A stretch of 64,000 nt of DNA from Phytophthora sp. 'mugwort'. Lineage: Eukaryota; Oomycota; Peronosporomycetes; Peronosporales; Peronosporaceae. The stretch's first letter is position 1, and every line of letters starts with the position of its first letter. Where the stretch lies: assembly GCA_033558025.1 (NCBI GenBank), contig JAUCEF010000010.1, positions 2,009,001 to 2,073,000 of the forward strand, written 5' to 3'. The notes below the pieces were generated by a model, which saw nothing but the letters and a program-made list of their open reading frames with translations, did not search any database and was not told the DNA's origin. Shown in pieces: positions 21,439-31,472 of the stretch. The translations under genes were made by a program, and so were the position numbers.

Positions 21439-22619
21439 GCTCACAGCACTAGAGGAGGGCAGCTGGTGAGAAACCACTGCCGAAAGGTCATAGGATGTCG
21501 TTAGCCAAAGAAGTGAAGTGACAACAATGTACCTTACTGAGAAATCGAAAACGATAAGAATTCTTTGTGGTAACTCGATCGGTCGAAAGCAAATTGCGAA
21601 GTAAAGTGATTCAGAAGACTCGAATTCAAACTACGCTTACCCTCCCACAGGCATCTACTTCGGGCAGCTCTGTGGCTCCTGGAGCTCCGCTCTTGGCATC
21701 GAAGCCAAGGCCTATGAACAGCCACGCACTGCCGATCCTGCTCCAGCTCCTGCTCGCTAACGGCAACCACGCCAGTTTTGCCAAGCACACTGCGCTGCCG
21801 GTGTTGCCGCAGTGCTGCGGCTTCATTGTCGCCACTGGTCCCATCGTCACCGCACTCCTGTCGTTCATCGAGTCAATGTCACTGTCGCCCACGGCGCCTA
21901 GCCATCATGCCAGCACCGCGAGTCGCCAGACACGCACCACATGGACGAACAGATCGGGCTCGTCCGAGCTGCAATTGTCATTCAAAATTTCCTGCGTTAT
22001 CATGGTGATGCATTCGCAGATGCCTAGACATTTGAATCGCTCGTCGATGACGAGCACGAAGCTAGCAGTTGACTAGACGACGAGCTGGAGATTAATAACT
22101 GATATAAATATATCATTTGAAAGGCGCCCGCCATCAATCCACCAAACCAACCCGCTATCCCCTGGATTAAGGCCCCAATCCGCCAAAATGTGTACTGCAG
22201 ACGGAGTGGCGGATTGACCAATCCGCAAACATGTAGAATCCGCAAGAAGGAGCCCAATCGGCTGGATTTGGCGTCGCCAGTACCGGCCCTTCCGTAACAA
22301 AACGCCCAAGCAAGACTTAAGAATTTTACTGGTCGATTAAGCATGTTGAAAAATCGTCAATTTCGGTGAAGTTCGAATTTATGGTGATAAAAGTAAAAGT
22401 TCACGTGGACGACAGTTCATCAGATCTTATGAGAACATGATCCAAAAAAAAGTGGGCGTCTCTCATATCATCATACTTTGAAATATATTCTAAGGTATTT
22501 ACATAAGTTTAAAAAATATATACTTACCGTATAATCGTAGTCCTTGGCGACATTTCTCCTTGGCGACACCTAAATCGAGACATAATGTTTGGTCGGCAGT
22601 TTTCATATAGGATCTGTTA
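21439..22619. other. No gene recognised
   Basis: Sequence following the RNase H relic. The frame 21567-22076 is Ser/Pro-rich without recognisable domains and overlaps equally long frames on the other strand. 22080-22600 is AT-rich; it may contain the 5' part of the pogo-like element, but no terminal repeat could be paired. Confidence 0.45.
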
Positions 22620-23823
22620 TTGTTACGCGCCATTGGTTCTAAAGAGCGTGCAGTACCACATTCGACATCAGTGCGGGAAGGAAGCATGACCCGCCCATGC
22701 ATCATAGGTTCGGGCAAGCGCCGAAAGCAATACAAGAGGGTTGCCGTGGCGTACGGCGACAAAAGAGACGTCCTCAAGTATCTCGACAAAGGCCAATCCG
22801 TCAAACACTGCATTGCACACTTCTACGGGCAGCTCACGATGAAAGAACACAGAGCAAAAGAAAAACTGATCAGGAAGTGGAAAAAGGCATCGGCTTCGAT
22901 ACATTCGGCGTGTGCGTCAGGGCGAGCACATTACCTCAACTCTCGGAAGCTCGGCGAAGCCACCGTCCTTAGCCTAGAGGCAGAAGAAGAGATAGTCCAG
23001 TATATATACTCTTAGGAAGGAGGGAGTTCCTGTATCGCGCCTCATACTAGCGACAAAAGCAAAGGAGGTAGCGGTTGAATATGATATTGTTCCCGACAAG
23101 TTCGCACCTCTCCAACTTGGATGAAGCTGTTCATGAGGCGACATAGGTTGTCGTTACGTACCAGAACTCGTCAAAGCCAAACCACACCTCAAGACGCAGC
23201 CGAGGCCGCCCAAGCGTTTAGAGCGTTGGTGCTTCAAACTGCTGTCGAGCATAACTGCACCAAAATATCCAACGCAGATCAAACAGGCATATACAGAGTT
23301 TATATGCTATATTTTATATGATGTTCGATCTCTAACATAATTTTCACGTATTTTTTTATTATGTACCTAAGAAAACAATCTCAACAAAGGGGAAATAAAC
23401 GGTTTGGGTAAAATGCGCTAATAAAGACAAGCAACGTGCTACTGTCATGCTTTAGCGGATTCACATGGTGTTAAGTGCAAGCCATTTATTATTTTCAAGA
23501 CTTCGGCTGCCGCGACAAAAGAGCGACGAGCTGAGAATGAGGAGAGCTGCCGCTTGTGTTAGTCGGACCATCGCGTCGGGACATCACCAAATGGATCGCG
23601 TCAAGCTGGGCAGGTTTGCCACGTGAAAAAATCATCAGCGGATTTTCGATTGCGGCGCTCTTGATGGATACACGTCCACCGGCAACTGGCGCTAGTGTTG
23701 ACGTAGATACAGACGTGGTTATTGCTTCGTTAGAAAGGTAAATTTGGCGGAGGCGGAAGTGGACTCAGACGACGATATCGGCAGTGACAGTGGCGACAGC
23801 GATAGTGATGAGGACGAATACTA
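22620..23823 (+). pseudogene. pogo/Tigger-like transposase, internally deleted
   Basis: The first frame (22620-23015) is basic and looks like the HTH DNA-binding end (GKRRKQYKRVAVAYGDKRD, YGQLTMKEHRAKEKLIRKW). After a stop at 23013 a second frame gives LRKEGVPVSRLILATKAKEV and then NADQTGIYRVY (about 23271-23303), the first catalytic Asp region of pogo-type DDE transposases. At 23400-23500 it continues as VWVKCANKDKQRATVMLLAD. The sequence then jumps to the far C-terminal WIASSWAGLPREKIISGFS (about 23590-23645), so the middle of the catalytic domain, including the later acidic residues, is missing. An acidic tail rich in Asp and Ser (23745-23820) closes the frame. Confidence 0.7.
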
Positions 23824-24900
23824 AAACTGCATCTTGAATAATAAAACTGCACCTCGGATTGAATAATTCGTAGTTGTTGCGGATCATATGGTAATAATAG
23901 GTGTATGTGGCTTGTCGCCTAGGACTACGACTATACGGTATATTCTTTTCGCCTACTTCTTACGTGGGTTCCACAACAATTTTTCAAACTTGCGACACGT
24001 GATCGTACAATCTCTTATCCTATACTGTGATGCACTCCGGTTTGTAATACAAAAGGCAATATTACAACTAAACAAAGGTGCTTAACTATATCAATGGTCA
24101 AGATGTCTAGCGTTACGTTCTGCTGTTGGCCGCCTGCTGCTTGTGTTCTAGTTCCTCTCTGATGTTTGCATTTCCAAAGCCCATGCATCGCACTTGAAGA
24201 CCAACATACCCCCTTCCCCCCCTTGCTGACGAAGGCCATTGAATTTGTGATCTACTATTTAGGCGGTACAGACAACGACGGTGCTGGGTTCATGGGGTTT
24301 CTCAAGTCTATGCAGTGCTAAGCTTGAGAGATGTCAAGTACATATTAATCGGCTACTTAAATGGACATAAGCACCACATAAAGGACTTGCTTCACATGAA
24401 TAATATATTATAGTCAATAATGAAATACGTGGGCGCGTTCTTGTAGTGTTGCGGTATTCACGTCGTTCTCTGTAACTTGCACTAAATTTATTCCCGATCG
24501 CGGACGACGTCAAAAGAGGCCCAGGCATGTCGATCCTCATTCATTATGCGGTAATGCCATAACGTATTATGTTAAATAGAATTCATGCTGCCGGTTATTA
24601 CGCTAAACTCGACTCGGTACACGTTCCTGCATGATATATAAAGAATACTTACAATTATGAAAGTGGATCCGCTCCAGTTCGTACTTCATGCTTCATCGTT
24701 CCATTGTGTATTTACAGTTCATACAGTGCAGGCTCGGGTTATCGTTTGCTTTCCGTATTGCAGATTTGTTGGAGGAATAGGGACCATTTATGCGCACTTC
24801 ACTATTTAAGCGGGTAAGCACGAAACTCAAGTACTGTATACATGTATGCAGTTCACTTTCCAATTTGAGTGGCAGCTAGCACGAGGTTTCGCGAAGAAAA
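23824..24900. other. Intergenic and 5' region of the START/FYVE gene
   Basis: No convincing gene. The last 200 bp precede the START/FYVE ATG at 24901. The 40 bp just upstream of that ATG are similar to the sequence upstream of the inverted copy at 31472 (gagtggcagc shared), so the duplication extends a little into the 5' untranslated region and then stops. Confidence 0.5.
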
Positions 24901-26043
24901 ATGAGCAACGAACGGTTTACCGTTAATCCGTTTGGAAACTTGACGCTAACCACCGAAGAACGTGTCGAGCTCGTGGATGTCGCTAACAACTTCGTGCTCG
25001 CTAAGTTTGAGGAGTATGAAGAGTATCTGCAGAATGAGAAGCGAGTTGATCTATCGCGCTGGAAAAAGTTTGCGGATTCGGGCCCCACAACAACTTTCAT
25101 TGACCTGACAAACTCCAACCCGTTATCGAAGCTGCCAAAGTCGCTGATGGTCGGTCCGCTTCCCGGCACCCTGGACGAGAACATGTTTGGTCTCGTAAGC
25201 CCGACCCTGGAAGCCATGCGAATCAAGTCGTCCTATCTCGGTGACTTCAGTGCGGCTGCCGTTCTTGCTACAGTGGTGGAGCCGACAGAAGACGAGCCAT
25301 TCCGATCGGTCGTGGTCAAGTGGATGGAGATCGATATTCCAATGGCCTCGATCGGCATCGTACGTAATCGCGACTATGTCTACCTTGAGAGCACTGGCAT
25401 TCTGTATCTCAAGAATGGTGAACGCATCGGCTATCACTTGCTCCACTCCGTCGGGTTTCCAGAAACACATCAGCTCCCGAATCGAGTGCGAGGCAACATG
25501 TCGTTCTGCGCCGTTTTTCACCAAGAAGGAATCGATCGAACAGATTGTCACGGTATAGGAATTATGGATCCGGCTGGAAGTATGATCCGCACGATGGCTC
25601 TGTCGGGGATGGTACAGGCGACAATGGCAGGTCTTAAGTATTCCTATTGCGGGCAAATGAAGAAGTTGGCGTGGCTATTGGAACAGAAGCACGAAGAAGT
25701 TAGGGAGCGGGGTAACCCCGTCATCAAAAACGTGTGCGTGACTTGCTCCAAATCGACCAAAAGTTCGAAATTTAAAGGATTCGGCATGGCAAACAGCAGT
25801 TGTAAGTTGTGCCGTGGGTCCTTATGTGGCTCGTGCAAGGTATCCAAGAAGCTGAGCTTTATTTCGCCAGATCTGCAGCTCGCTCAGCGGAAAGTGACGT
25901 TTTGCGTGAAGTGTTTGATGGATGCGACACGTTTGGACACACTGGAAGCTGCTCGGCATCAATTTGTCTACAAGCAGGCTTATCACCGAAGTGCGTATGG
26001 CTCTACCCGCCGTGCAAGCTTTACCTCGGACAGCACCTCCTGA
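24901..26043 (+). CDS. START-like domain protein with FYVE-type zinc finger, copy A
   Basis: An intact single-exon gene of 380 aa from ATG (MSNERFTVNPFGNL). Domain order matches the gene at 9091: an N-terminal helical region, a START-like helix-grip region (about residues 85-265; DENMFGLVSPTLEAMRIKSS, YHLLHSVGFPETHQLPNR), then a FYVE-type finger with CVTC, CKLC, CGSC and CVKC at about residues 280-345. The expected role is lipid or phosphoinositide sensing on endosomes, by family. It differs from the inverted copy at 30318-31472 at only a few residues before about residue 85 (for example IDLTNSN versus IERKNSN), is identical for roughly 200 residues through the START-like region, differs again at one spot in the finger (GMANSSCK versus GKGSSACK), and has an unrelated last 15 residues. 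That patchwork suggests recent duplication or gene conversion. Confidence 0.9.
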   Translation: MSNERFTVNPFGNLTLTTEERVELVDVANNFVLAKFEEYEEYLQNEKRVDLSRWKKFADSGPTTTFIDLTNSNPLSKLPKSLMVGPLPGTLDENMFGLVSPTLEAMRIKSSYLGDFSAAAVLATVVEPTEDEPFRSVVVKWMEIDIPMASIGIVRNRDYVYLESTGILYLKNGERIGYHLLHSVGFPETHQLPNRVRGNMSFCAVFHQEGIDRTDCHGIGIMDPAGSMIRTMALSGMVQATMAGLKYSYCGQMKKLAWLLEQKHEEVRERGNPVIKNVCVTCSKSTKSSKFKGFGMANSSCKLCRGSLCGSCKVSKKLSFISPDLQLAQRKVTFCVKCLMDATRLDTLEAARHQFVYKQAYHRSAYGSTRRASFTSDSTS

Positions 26044-26888
26044 ACATGACGCTTCAGTTGCCTTATTACCTCAAGGACAAGTTTGATCAGTCAATTGAAA
26101 TGAAGATGCCCGAATAAAATATGCAGTCGAGAGCTCTAAGGAACTACGATTAGCTTATAACACACTGAAATTCTATTTATTACACGGTCCGCAATCGCAA
26201 TACAACACAAGCTCGAAAATTACAGAGAATCCTCGCGCACGTGATTTCCTGAATTATGGTACACTTCAGGTAAACAGTCAATTAGGGGCCGTGCTGCTTA
26301 GTCCCGAAGGGCATTGATTCATTCAAGTCGTCACATTTCTGTGAGGGTGTAGCGACTTTAATGAACCTGTGACTGACATTGCACACGCACACGAGATGAA
26401 CAAGGTCTGACCCTCTTCTAGAGCTGCACTGCATGAGCAACATTACAAGTCAATATGGAGGAGTGCGTCACAGAGTTATGCTTCCTGGTCGTCGCTGTCT
26501 GCCAGCGTCTCTGTTACATATATGTATATCATCCTTCGGAACCAGTGAACAGGAAAGACAAATTTTGGAAGCCCGCCGTATTAGTATTTTCCGGCCAACA
26601 ATACTGTCATCGAATTATAATTTGTTTGAGTAATTATACTCGAGTTCGAAATCCCCATACCTTTCAAGCAGGATATAAATTCAAGAAGGTTAGCAATTTT
26701 AGAAAATACTGCATTCTTGAGGGGAGCAATTATTTTCGTGTAGCAGAATCATTTCGTGCGCTATTATAAGAGTGGTCTTGCTCATTATGTAAAAGAATAA
26801 AAAAAGTAAGAATAAAAAAAGTACCCTAAAAATGAGTAAATGGGTACTTTTCATATATTTATTGTATTTTTTTCTAAACGTGACGACG
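26044..26888. other. Intergenic, AT-rich
   Basis: Contains the 3' region of START/FYVE copy A and the upstream region of the Orai-like gene. A direct repeat of aagaataaaaaaagta occurs at about 26788-26825. An ATG at 26832 opens the downstream gene frame 19 codons early, but this stretch is AT-rich and unlike the gene's GC-rich codons, so it is treated as untranslated leader. Confidence 0.5.
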
Positions 26889-27782
26889 ATGGCGAGCAGC
26901 GTAGTGAACGCGCTGTTCGGGTCGTACGACCTGCGCAACGCGAAGCAATGGCGCGATGAGGACATGGCATACCGGGAGCAGGAGATCCAATGGCTCAATG
27001 ACGATATCGTGCGCGCACATCAGTGGCGGCTGGCGGACATGGAGCGCTTCCTGCGGCGTGAGAAGATGCAGAGCGAGCACTTAGTGTGCGAGGCCCGCGC
27101 CGAGCAGCTGGCCACCGTCTCAGAGCAAGCTACGCTGCTTTGCGGCTTCATCGTCAGTGCCATGTGCAATGTGGGCGTTCCGGACAACGTGCACGCCTCT
27201 GTGCTGTTCCTGTACACGGTCGCGGGTACGGCCGTGTGCGTGGCCATGCTCATCTGCGCCGTCATGTGCACTAACCTGCAGTTGGCAGTTACGCGTTACG
27301 CGGCACACACGCTGGAGGACAGTGTGCGCTCCATGGATATGACGCAGCTTGAATGGGCCTCGCCCTTCAGCTCCTGGTGGCTCCAAAGGTGCGAGAAGGA
27401 GCAGATGACGGCCTACAAGTTCATGCTCTTTGGCGTCGCCTTCTTCTTCTTGTATCTTGGCGCGGTGTCATGGATCCAATTCTACATGTCTACAGGCACG
27501 TCGCTGAGCATCTCCTCGCTGTCATTCGTTGGTTTCCTTATCTGGCAGCTACGTATTGCCAGCAAGTGGAGGTACTTGCTGACCCCGCCGTCCTCAAGTG
27601 TCTCGGGGGCTTCTGTGATTGGACAGAACGCACACTTGTCGGAGGTTTCGTATTCGTATCTGTCGGCGCCGAGAACGCCGGCATCGCTGACGTTGAGGAA
27701 GTCACTGTTGGAACCGGCTACTGGCCTCCCGACGTCCGCGTCCAGCTTCACTAAATCTTTTACGCCGAACGACTCAACGTGA
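26889..27782 (+). CDS. Orai-like four-pass membrane protein (putative calcium channel)
   Basis: Single exon, 297 aa from the ATG of MASSVVNALFGSYDL. Residues 15-75 are a charged helix (WRDEDMAYREQEIQWL), then four hydrophobic segments at about 81-97, 103-128, 175-197 and 207-224. The first has GFIVSAMCNVGV, which lines up with the pore helix of Orai (GF-x-x-x-AM-x-E-V). The second, and the long helical linker before the third, also match the Orai layout. Orai forms store-operated plasma-membrane calcium channels. The glutamate that forms the Orai selectivity filter is Asn (residue 94) here, so selectivity would differ or the channel may not be calcium-specific. The C-terminus is Ser/Thr-rich and cytosolic. 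The assignment is by pattern; another four-helix family is possible. Confidence 0.55.
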   Translation: MASSVVNALFGSYDLRNAKQWRDEDMAYREQEIQWLNDDIVRAHQWRLADMERFLRREKMQSEHLVCEARAEQLATVSEQATLLCGFIVSAMCNVGVPDNVHASVLFLYTVAGTAVCVAMLICAVMCTNLQLAVTRYAAHTLEDSVRSMDMTQLEWASPFSSWWLQRCEKEQMTAYKFMLFGVAFFFLYLGAVSWIQFYMSTGTSLSISSLSFVGFLIWQLRIASKWRYLLTPPSSSVSGASVIGQNAHLSEVSYSYLSAPRTPASLTLRKSLLEPATGLPTSASSFTKSFTPNDST

Positions 27783-28181
27783 CCAACCCAAGTAAATAGA
27801 CAATATCGTAAATATGTTTCATTTACAACTTATAAGCGTCGAACAAGCGAGATTCAAGTCCCAGACTCGTCTACACTCGTCCATTTTTTTCCTGCACTCA
27901 CTTGGCAGCAGTTGCGGTCCGTGTACACAGTGGAGAAACTTGCTCATGGTCAACATTTGCCACAGCGGGACATTGCTCGGGCAAAACACACAATTATTGT
28001 GTTCAAATTCTGTCGGCATTTCGGATGATGGCTGATTCTGGTGGTTCATTTCTTCCCAGCAAAATCCTGTCTGTATTGTGCAACGACGAGACCTTGACCT
28101 CCGTGGTTGAAGCGCGCTCAGCGCTATCGATGCTGTCGATGAATGCACTCGTTATGGCAGAGCGGCCAGTAGGAATCCTCA
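27783..28181. other. Convergent intergenic region between the Orai-like and DHHC genes
   Basis: Holds the 3' ends of both convergent genes. On the minus strand one frame (28003-28380) stays open past the DHHC gene's stop and has plausible composition (RSAITSAFIDSIDSAERAST), so the DHHC gene may have once ended here. See the DHHC entry. Confidence 0.45.
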
Positions 28182-29226
28182 TCACAAATGTGGAGCAGGC
28201 GTAACGGCCGGGAAGACAATCTCCAGCGAGTTGTCCGACGAGTCCAGCAGGTCTTGGCCACCCAGCGGCAGTAAATACGTCGTGAACTCGATCACCTCGT
28301 AGACAAACGCCAGTACCAGGAACAGCAGCCAGAGGTAGAAATAGCGGACATTGCCCTTGCCCACGCACTTCCCCGTCCACGGACAGTGATGATCATACTC
28401 TTCAATACACACTCGGCAATCCATACAATGCAGTGCTCTGTATCAACAGCCAACAGCGGTCATTAGATCATCTCATGCGATGACCGCACACCTGCAACCG
28501 TAATAGACGTACCCTTCGGGGCGGTACGAGTCACAATGATCACAGTAAGTGTACGTGTCATCCAGGGGCAACTCAATCCTGCAACACCAGCTACCCAGTT
28601 AGTCTCACACCTATCGCCAATATCTCCTTCTAGTTCTCTCACCTCTTGACAATACCTGGGTCAGAACACCCCACAAGAGCATAACACGTCAAGCATGTGC
28701 CTGACAGGAAGAGTCCCGCGCCCAGCTCCACAACTCCGGCCTTCTCGAATGTCAGGGCGTTTATCATGGAAACTAAGAAGAAGAAGACCGACCATGTGGC
28801 CAGCATCAAGTGCCAATGCGGTCCCATCATACAGCGTGGTGGCGGGACGTCCGCGTCCCTCTCCACGCACGTATCTCGCCATCGGAAGCCGAAATTCGTG
28901 CGCTTCAGTTGCACGAGCTCCAGCACGTGGTGTGTGGCCACGCACAGCACACCATCGAGAGCGTGCATTACCTGCCACTGACTGCCACTCCTGTCGTCGC
29001 CGCCTCGCTCCAGGTCGCGCTGGGCATCGACGACAGGGAGCGGACGCACAGGGCCACCGCCCAGTCGACTGCGCGCCAGCAGGTTGTCGTACTCGTAGCC
29101 GCACTCGGTGTTGCAGGAGCGTTTGTCAAAGGACACGGACGGCTGCGAGACGTTCAGTGGCTTAAGCGGGCGCTCCAGATGAGCAGGCATGGGCTGAGAC
29201 GCCGCACGCTTGGCCTTCTTCCCCAT
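28182..29226 (-). CDS. DHHC-type protein S-palmitoyltransferase, C-terminus shortened
   Basis: Three exons on the minus strand: 28643-29226, 28492-28578 and 28182-28437. Introns of 64 bp (28579-28642) and 54 bp (28438-28491) have GT-AG ends and keep phase, giving 308 aa. After a polar N-terminus come two membrane helices (about residues 137-158 and 165-186), then the Cys-rich domain with YCDHCDSYRPEGYVYYGC, CMDCRVC and the catalytic DHHCPW at about 239-244, then a third helix (YFYLWLLFLVLAFVYEV). DHHC enzymes transfer palmitate from acyl-CoA to protein cysteines at Golgi or plasma membrane, and the DHHC Cys is the acyl carrier. Most have four membrane helices. Here the frame stops about 35 residues after the third, so the fourth helix and the TTxE-type tail are absent. 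A frameshift near 28230-28300 would explain this. Confidence 0.85.
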
Positions 29227-29699
29227 GTACTATTAGTGGTGTCACGTGGGCGAGTTACTTCAGCTTTGTAAGCGCCATGATTTTCTCAGATCAACCGCAA
29301 TCACTGATTGCCAATCAGTAACAAAACAGTAAAGAAATGTACCGGATATATGGTACAGTTATTATTTTAATAACACACCCGAGCGTCCTGCCATCGTCGC
29401 ATGAGCCTTCTCCCGGCATAGCCATCGCGCTGATGATATCATGGATGATGCCCGTGCCGCGGGCAGTCCGTTTGAGTCGGGCTCCATATAGACATAGTCG
29501 CAATGCAAACGGCTTGTCATGTCAGCCACATGGCTACCCCGAGATTTACCATATCACCATGCTCTCGAACATGTGATTTCCGGGTTGCGCGACAGTCCTC
29601 GCACTCACCGAGTAGTTGAGACGGAATGAGAAACAAACACAGTTCGTCGTGAAGATAGATTGACACTCTTCAGCGAAGCTCGTACGATGCTCCTTGAGG
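29227..29699. other. Intergenic, 5' side of the DHHC gene
   Basis: Upstream region of the DHHC gene followed by sequence in which I see no gene. Overlapping frames at 29315-29576 lie on both strands and lack features. Confidence 0.5.
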
Positions 29700-30030
29700 T
29701 CACCAACGCCTTGGTAGAAGATAAATGTGAAGAATAACACGGAGAAGCGAATCGGCCCTGCTCACTGGAAGAAGTTTTCGGTTCGGTGCCAAGACGACGC
29801 TAATCGAGCGTAAGAATTCGAATCCAGACTCATATCTGCCTGTACATGTATCACTCGCGGAGAGAAGCCCTCTGGATGAGATCACGTTCGGGCTCGTGAG
29901 CCCAACTCTCGAAGCCATGCGAATTAAGGCATCATGACTGACTGACTTAGTGTTGTAGCGGTGTTGAACACTATCATGGAGCCGACTGAGGACGATCCGT
30001 TCCGATTAAGTGGACGGATCTAACATCGCA
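29700..30030 (+). pseudogene. START/FYVE family pseudogene, 5' and middle fragment
   Basis: Plus-strand fragments match the START/FYVE paralogues. At about 29766 is HWKKF (paralogues: RWKKF). The frame from about 29786 then gives TTLIERKNSNPDS and PLDEITFGLVSPTLEAMR, ending at a stop after AMRIKAS (about 29930). A later frame gives VLNTIMEPTEDDPFR at about 29955-30005. The N-terminus, most of the START region and the entire zinc finger are missing, and several frames are needed. It sits between the two nearly identical inverted copies, nearest the minus-strand one. Confidence 0.8.
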
Positions 30031-30317
30031 GGAATGATCGTTAATTATAATTTGAAGTAATGTATTTTCGTTAAAAAGTAATCTGCCCTGGCACCGACGT
30101 ACAGTACATATGTACATATACTAACAACAAAAATATTATTTGCAAGCGCTGTATTGCGGGCCTTGTTGGTAAATGAAAATAATACGTTCCTAAGTCAATC
30201 CTATTTCCTTTAGAGCCCCCGCCACTGCATGAAAAAAATGCGCAAATTATTCGGGTATCTTCATTCAATGGGCTGAATGACTCATCCTGGGGGTGGTAAG
30301 GTACTGACGCGACCAGT

Positions 30318-31472
30318 TTAGGCTAAATGGACTGTACTATCCGAGCTTAAGCTCGCCTCACAAGAAGTGGAGCCATGCGCGCTTCGGTGGTAAGCCTGCT
30401 TGTAGACAAATTGATGCCGAGCAGCTTCCAGTGTGTCCAAACGTGTCGCATCCATCAAACACTTCACGCAAAACGTCACTTTCCGCTGAGCGAGCTGCAG
30501 ATCTGGCGAAATAAAGCTCAGCTTCTTGGATACCTTGCACGAGCCACATAAGGACCCACGGCACAACTTGCAAGCGCTGCTTCCCTTACCGAATCCTTTA
30601 AATTTCGAACTTTTGGTCGATTTGGAGCAAGTCACGCACACGTTTTTGATGACGGGGTTACCCCGCTCCCTAACTTCTTCGTGCTTCTGTTCCAATAGCC
30701 ACGCCAACTTCTTCATTTGCCCGCAATAGGAATACTTAAGACCTGCCATTGTCGCCTGTACCATCCCCGACAGAGCCATCGTGCGGATCATACTTCCAGC
30801 CGGATCCATAATTCCTATACCGTGACAATCTGTTCGATCGATTCCTTCTTGGTGAAAAACGGCGCAGAACGACATGTTGCCTCGCACTCGATTCGGGAGC
30901 TGATGTGTTTCTGGAAACCCGACGGAGTGGAGCAAGTGATAGCCGATGCGTTCACCATTCTTGAGATACAGAATGCCAGTGCTCTCAAGGTAGACATAGT
31001 CGCGATTACGTACGATGCCGATCGAGGCCATTGGAATATCGATCTCCATCCACTTGACCACGACCGATCGGAATGGCTCGTCTTCTGTCGGCTCCACCAC
31101 TGTAGCAAGAACGGCAGCCGCACTGAAGTCACCGAGATAGGACGACTTGATTCGCATGGCTTCCAGGGTCGGGCTTACGAGACCAAACATGTTCTCGTCC
31201 AGGGTGCCGGGAAGCGGACCGACCATCAGCGACTTTGGCAGCATCGATAACGGGTTGGAGTTTTTCCGCTCGATGAAAGTTGTTGTGGGGCCCGAATTCG
31301 CAAACTTTTTCCAGCGCGATAGATCAACTCGCTTCTCATTCTGCAGATACTCTTCATACTCCTCAAACTTAGCGAGCACGAGGTTGTTAGCAACATCGAC
31401 TAGCTCGACACGTTCTTCCGTGGTTAGCATCAAGTCCCCAAACGGATTGACGGTGAACCGTTCGTTGCTCAT
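30318..31472 (-). CDS. START-like domain protein with FYVE-type zinc finger, copy B
   Basis: An intact 384-aa gene on the minus strand. The frame is open 11 codons further upstream, but only from a GTG, so the ATG of MSNERFTVNPFGDL is taken as the start. That is the same start as copy A. Domains as in copy A: START-like region, then a FYVE-type finger with CVTC, CKLC, CGSC and CVKC. The protein ends differently from copy A (CEASLSSDSTVHLA). Probable function is lipid or phosphoinositide binding at endosomes, by family. Together with copy A it forms a large inverted pair with about 4.3 kb between the two coding regions, flanking the Orai-like and DHHC genes. Confidence 0.9.
   Translation of the reverse strand: MSNERFTVNPFGDLMLTTEERVELVDVANNLVLAKFEEYEEYLQNEKRVDLSRWKKFANSGPTTTFIERKNSNPLSMLPKSLMVGPLPGTLDENMFGLVSPTLEAMRIKSSYLGDFSAAAVLATVVEPTEDEPFRSVVVKWMEIDIPMASIGIVRNRDYVYLESTGILYLKNGERIGYHLLHSVGFPETHQLPNRVRGNMSFCAVFHQEGIDRTDCHGIGIMDPAGSMIRTMALSGMVQATMAGLKYSYCGQMKKLAWLLEQKHEEVRERGNPVIKNVCVTCSKSTKSSKFKGFGKGSSACKLCRGSLCGSCKVSKKLSFISPDLQLAQRKVTFCVKCLMDATRLDTLEAARHQFVYKQAYHRSAHGSTSCEASLSSDSTVHLA

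Noticed and set aside
26832..26888. Upstream ATG extension of the Orai-like gene with a hydrophobic signal-like N-terminus
   Set aside because: The 19 codons are AT-rich, unlike the gene body, and the next ATG begins typical coding sequence. A true signal peptide cannot be excluded without 5' RNA ends.
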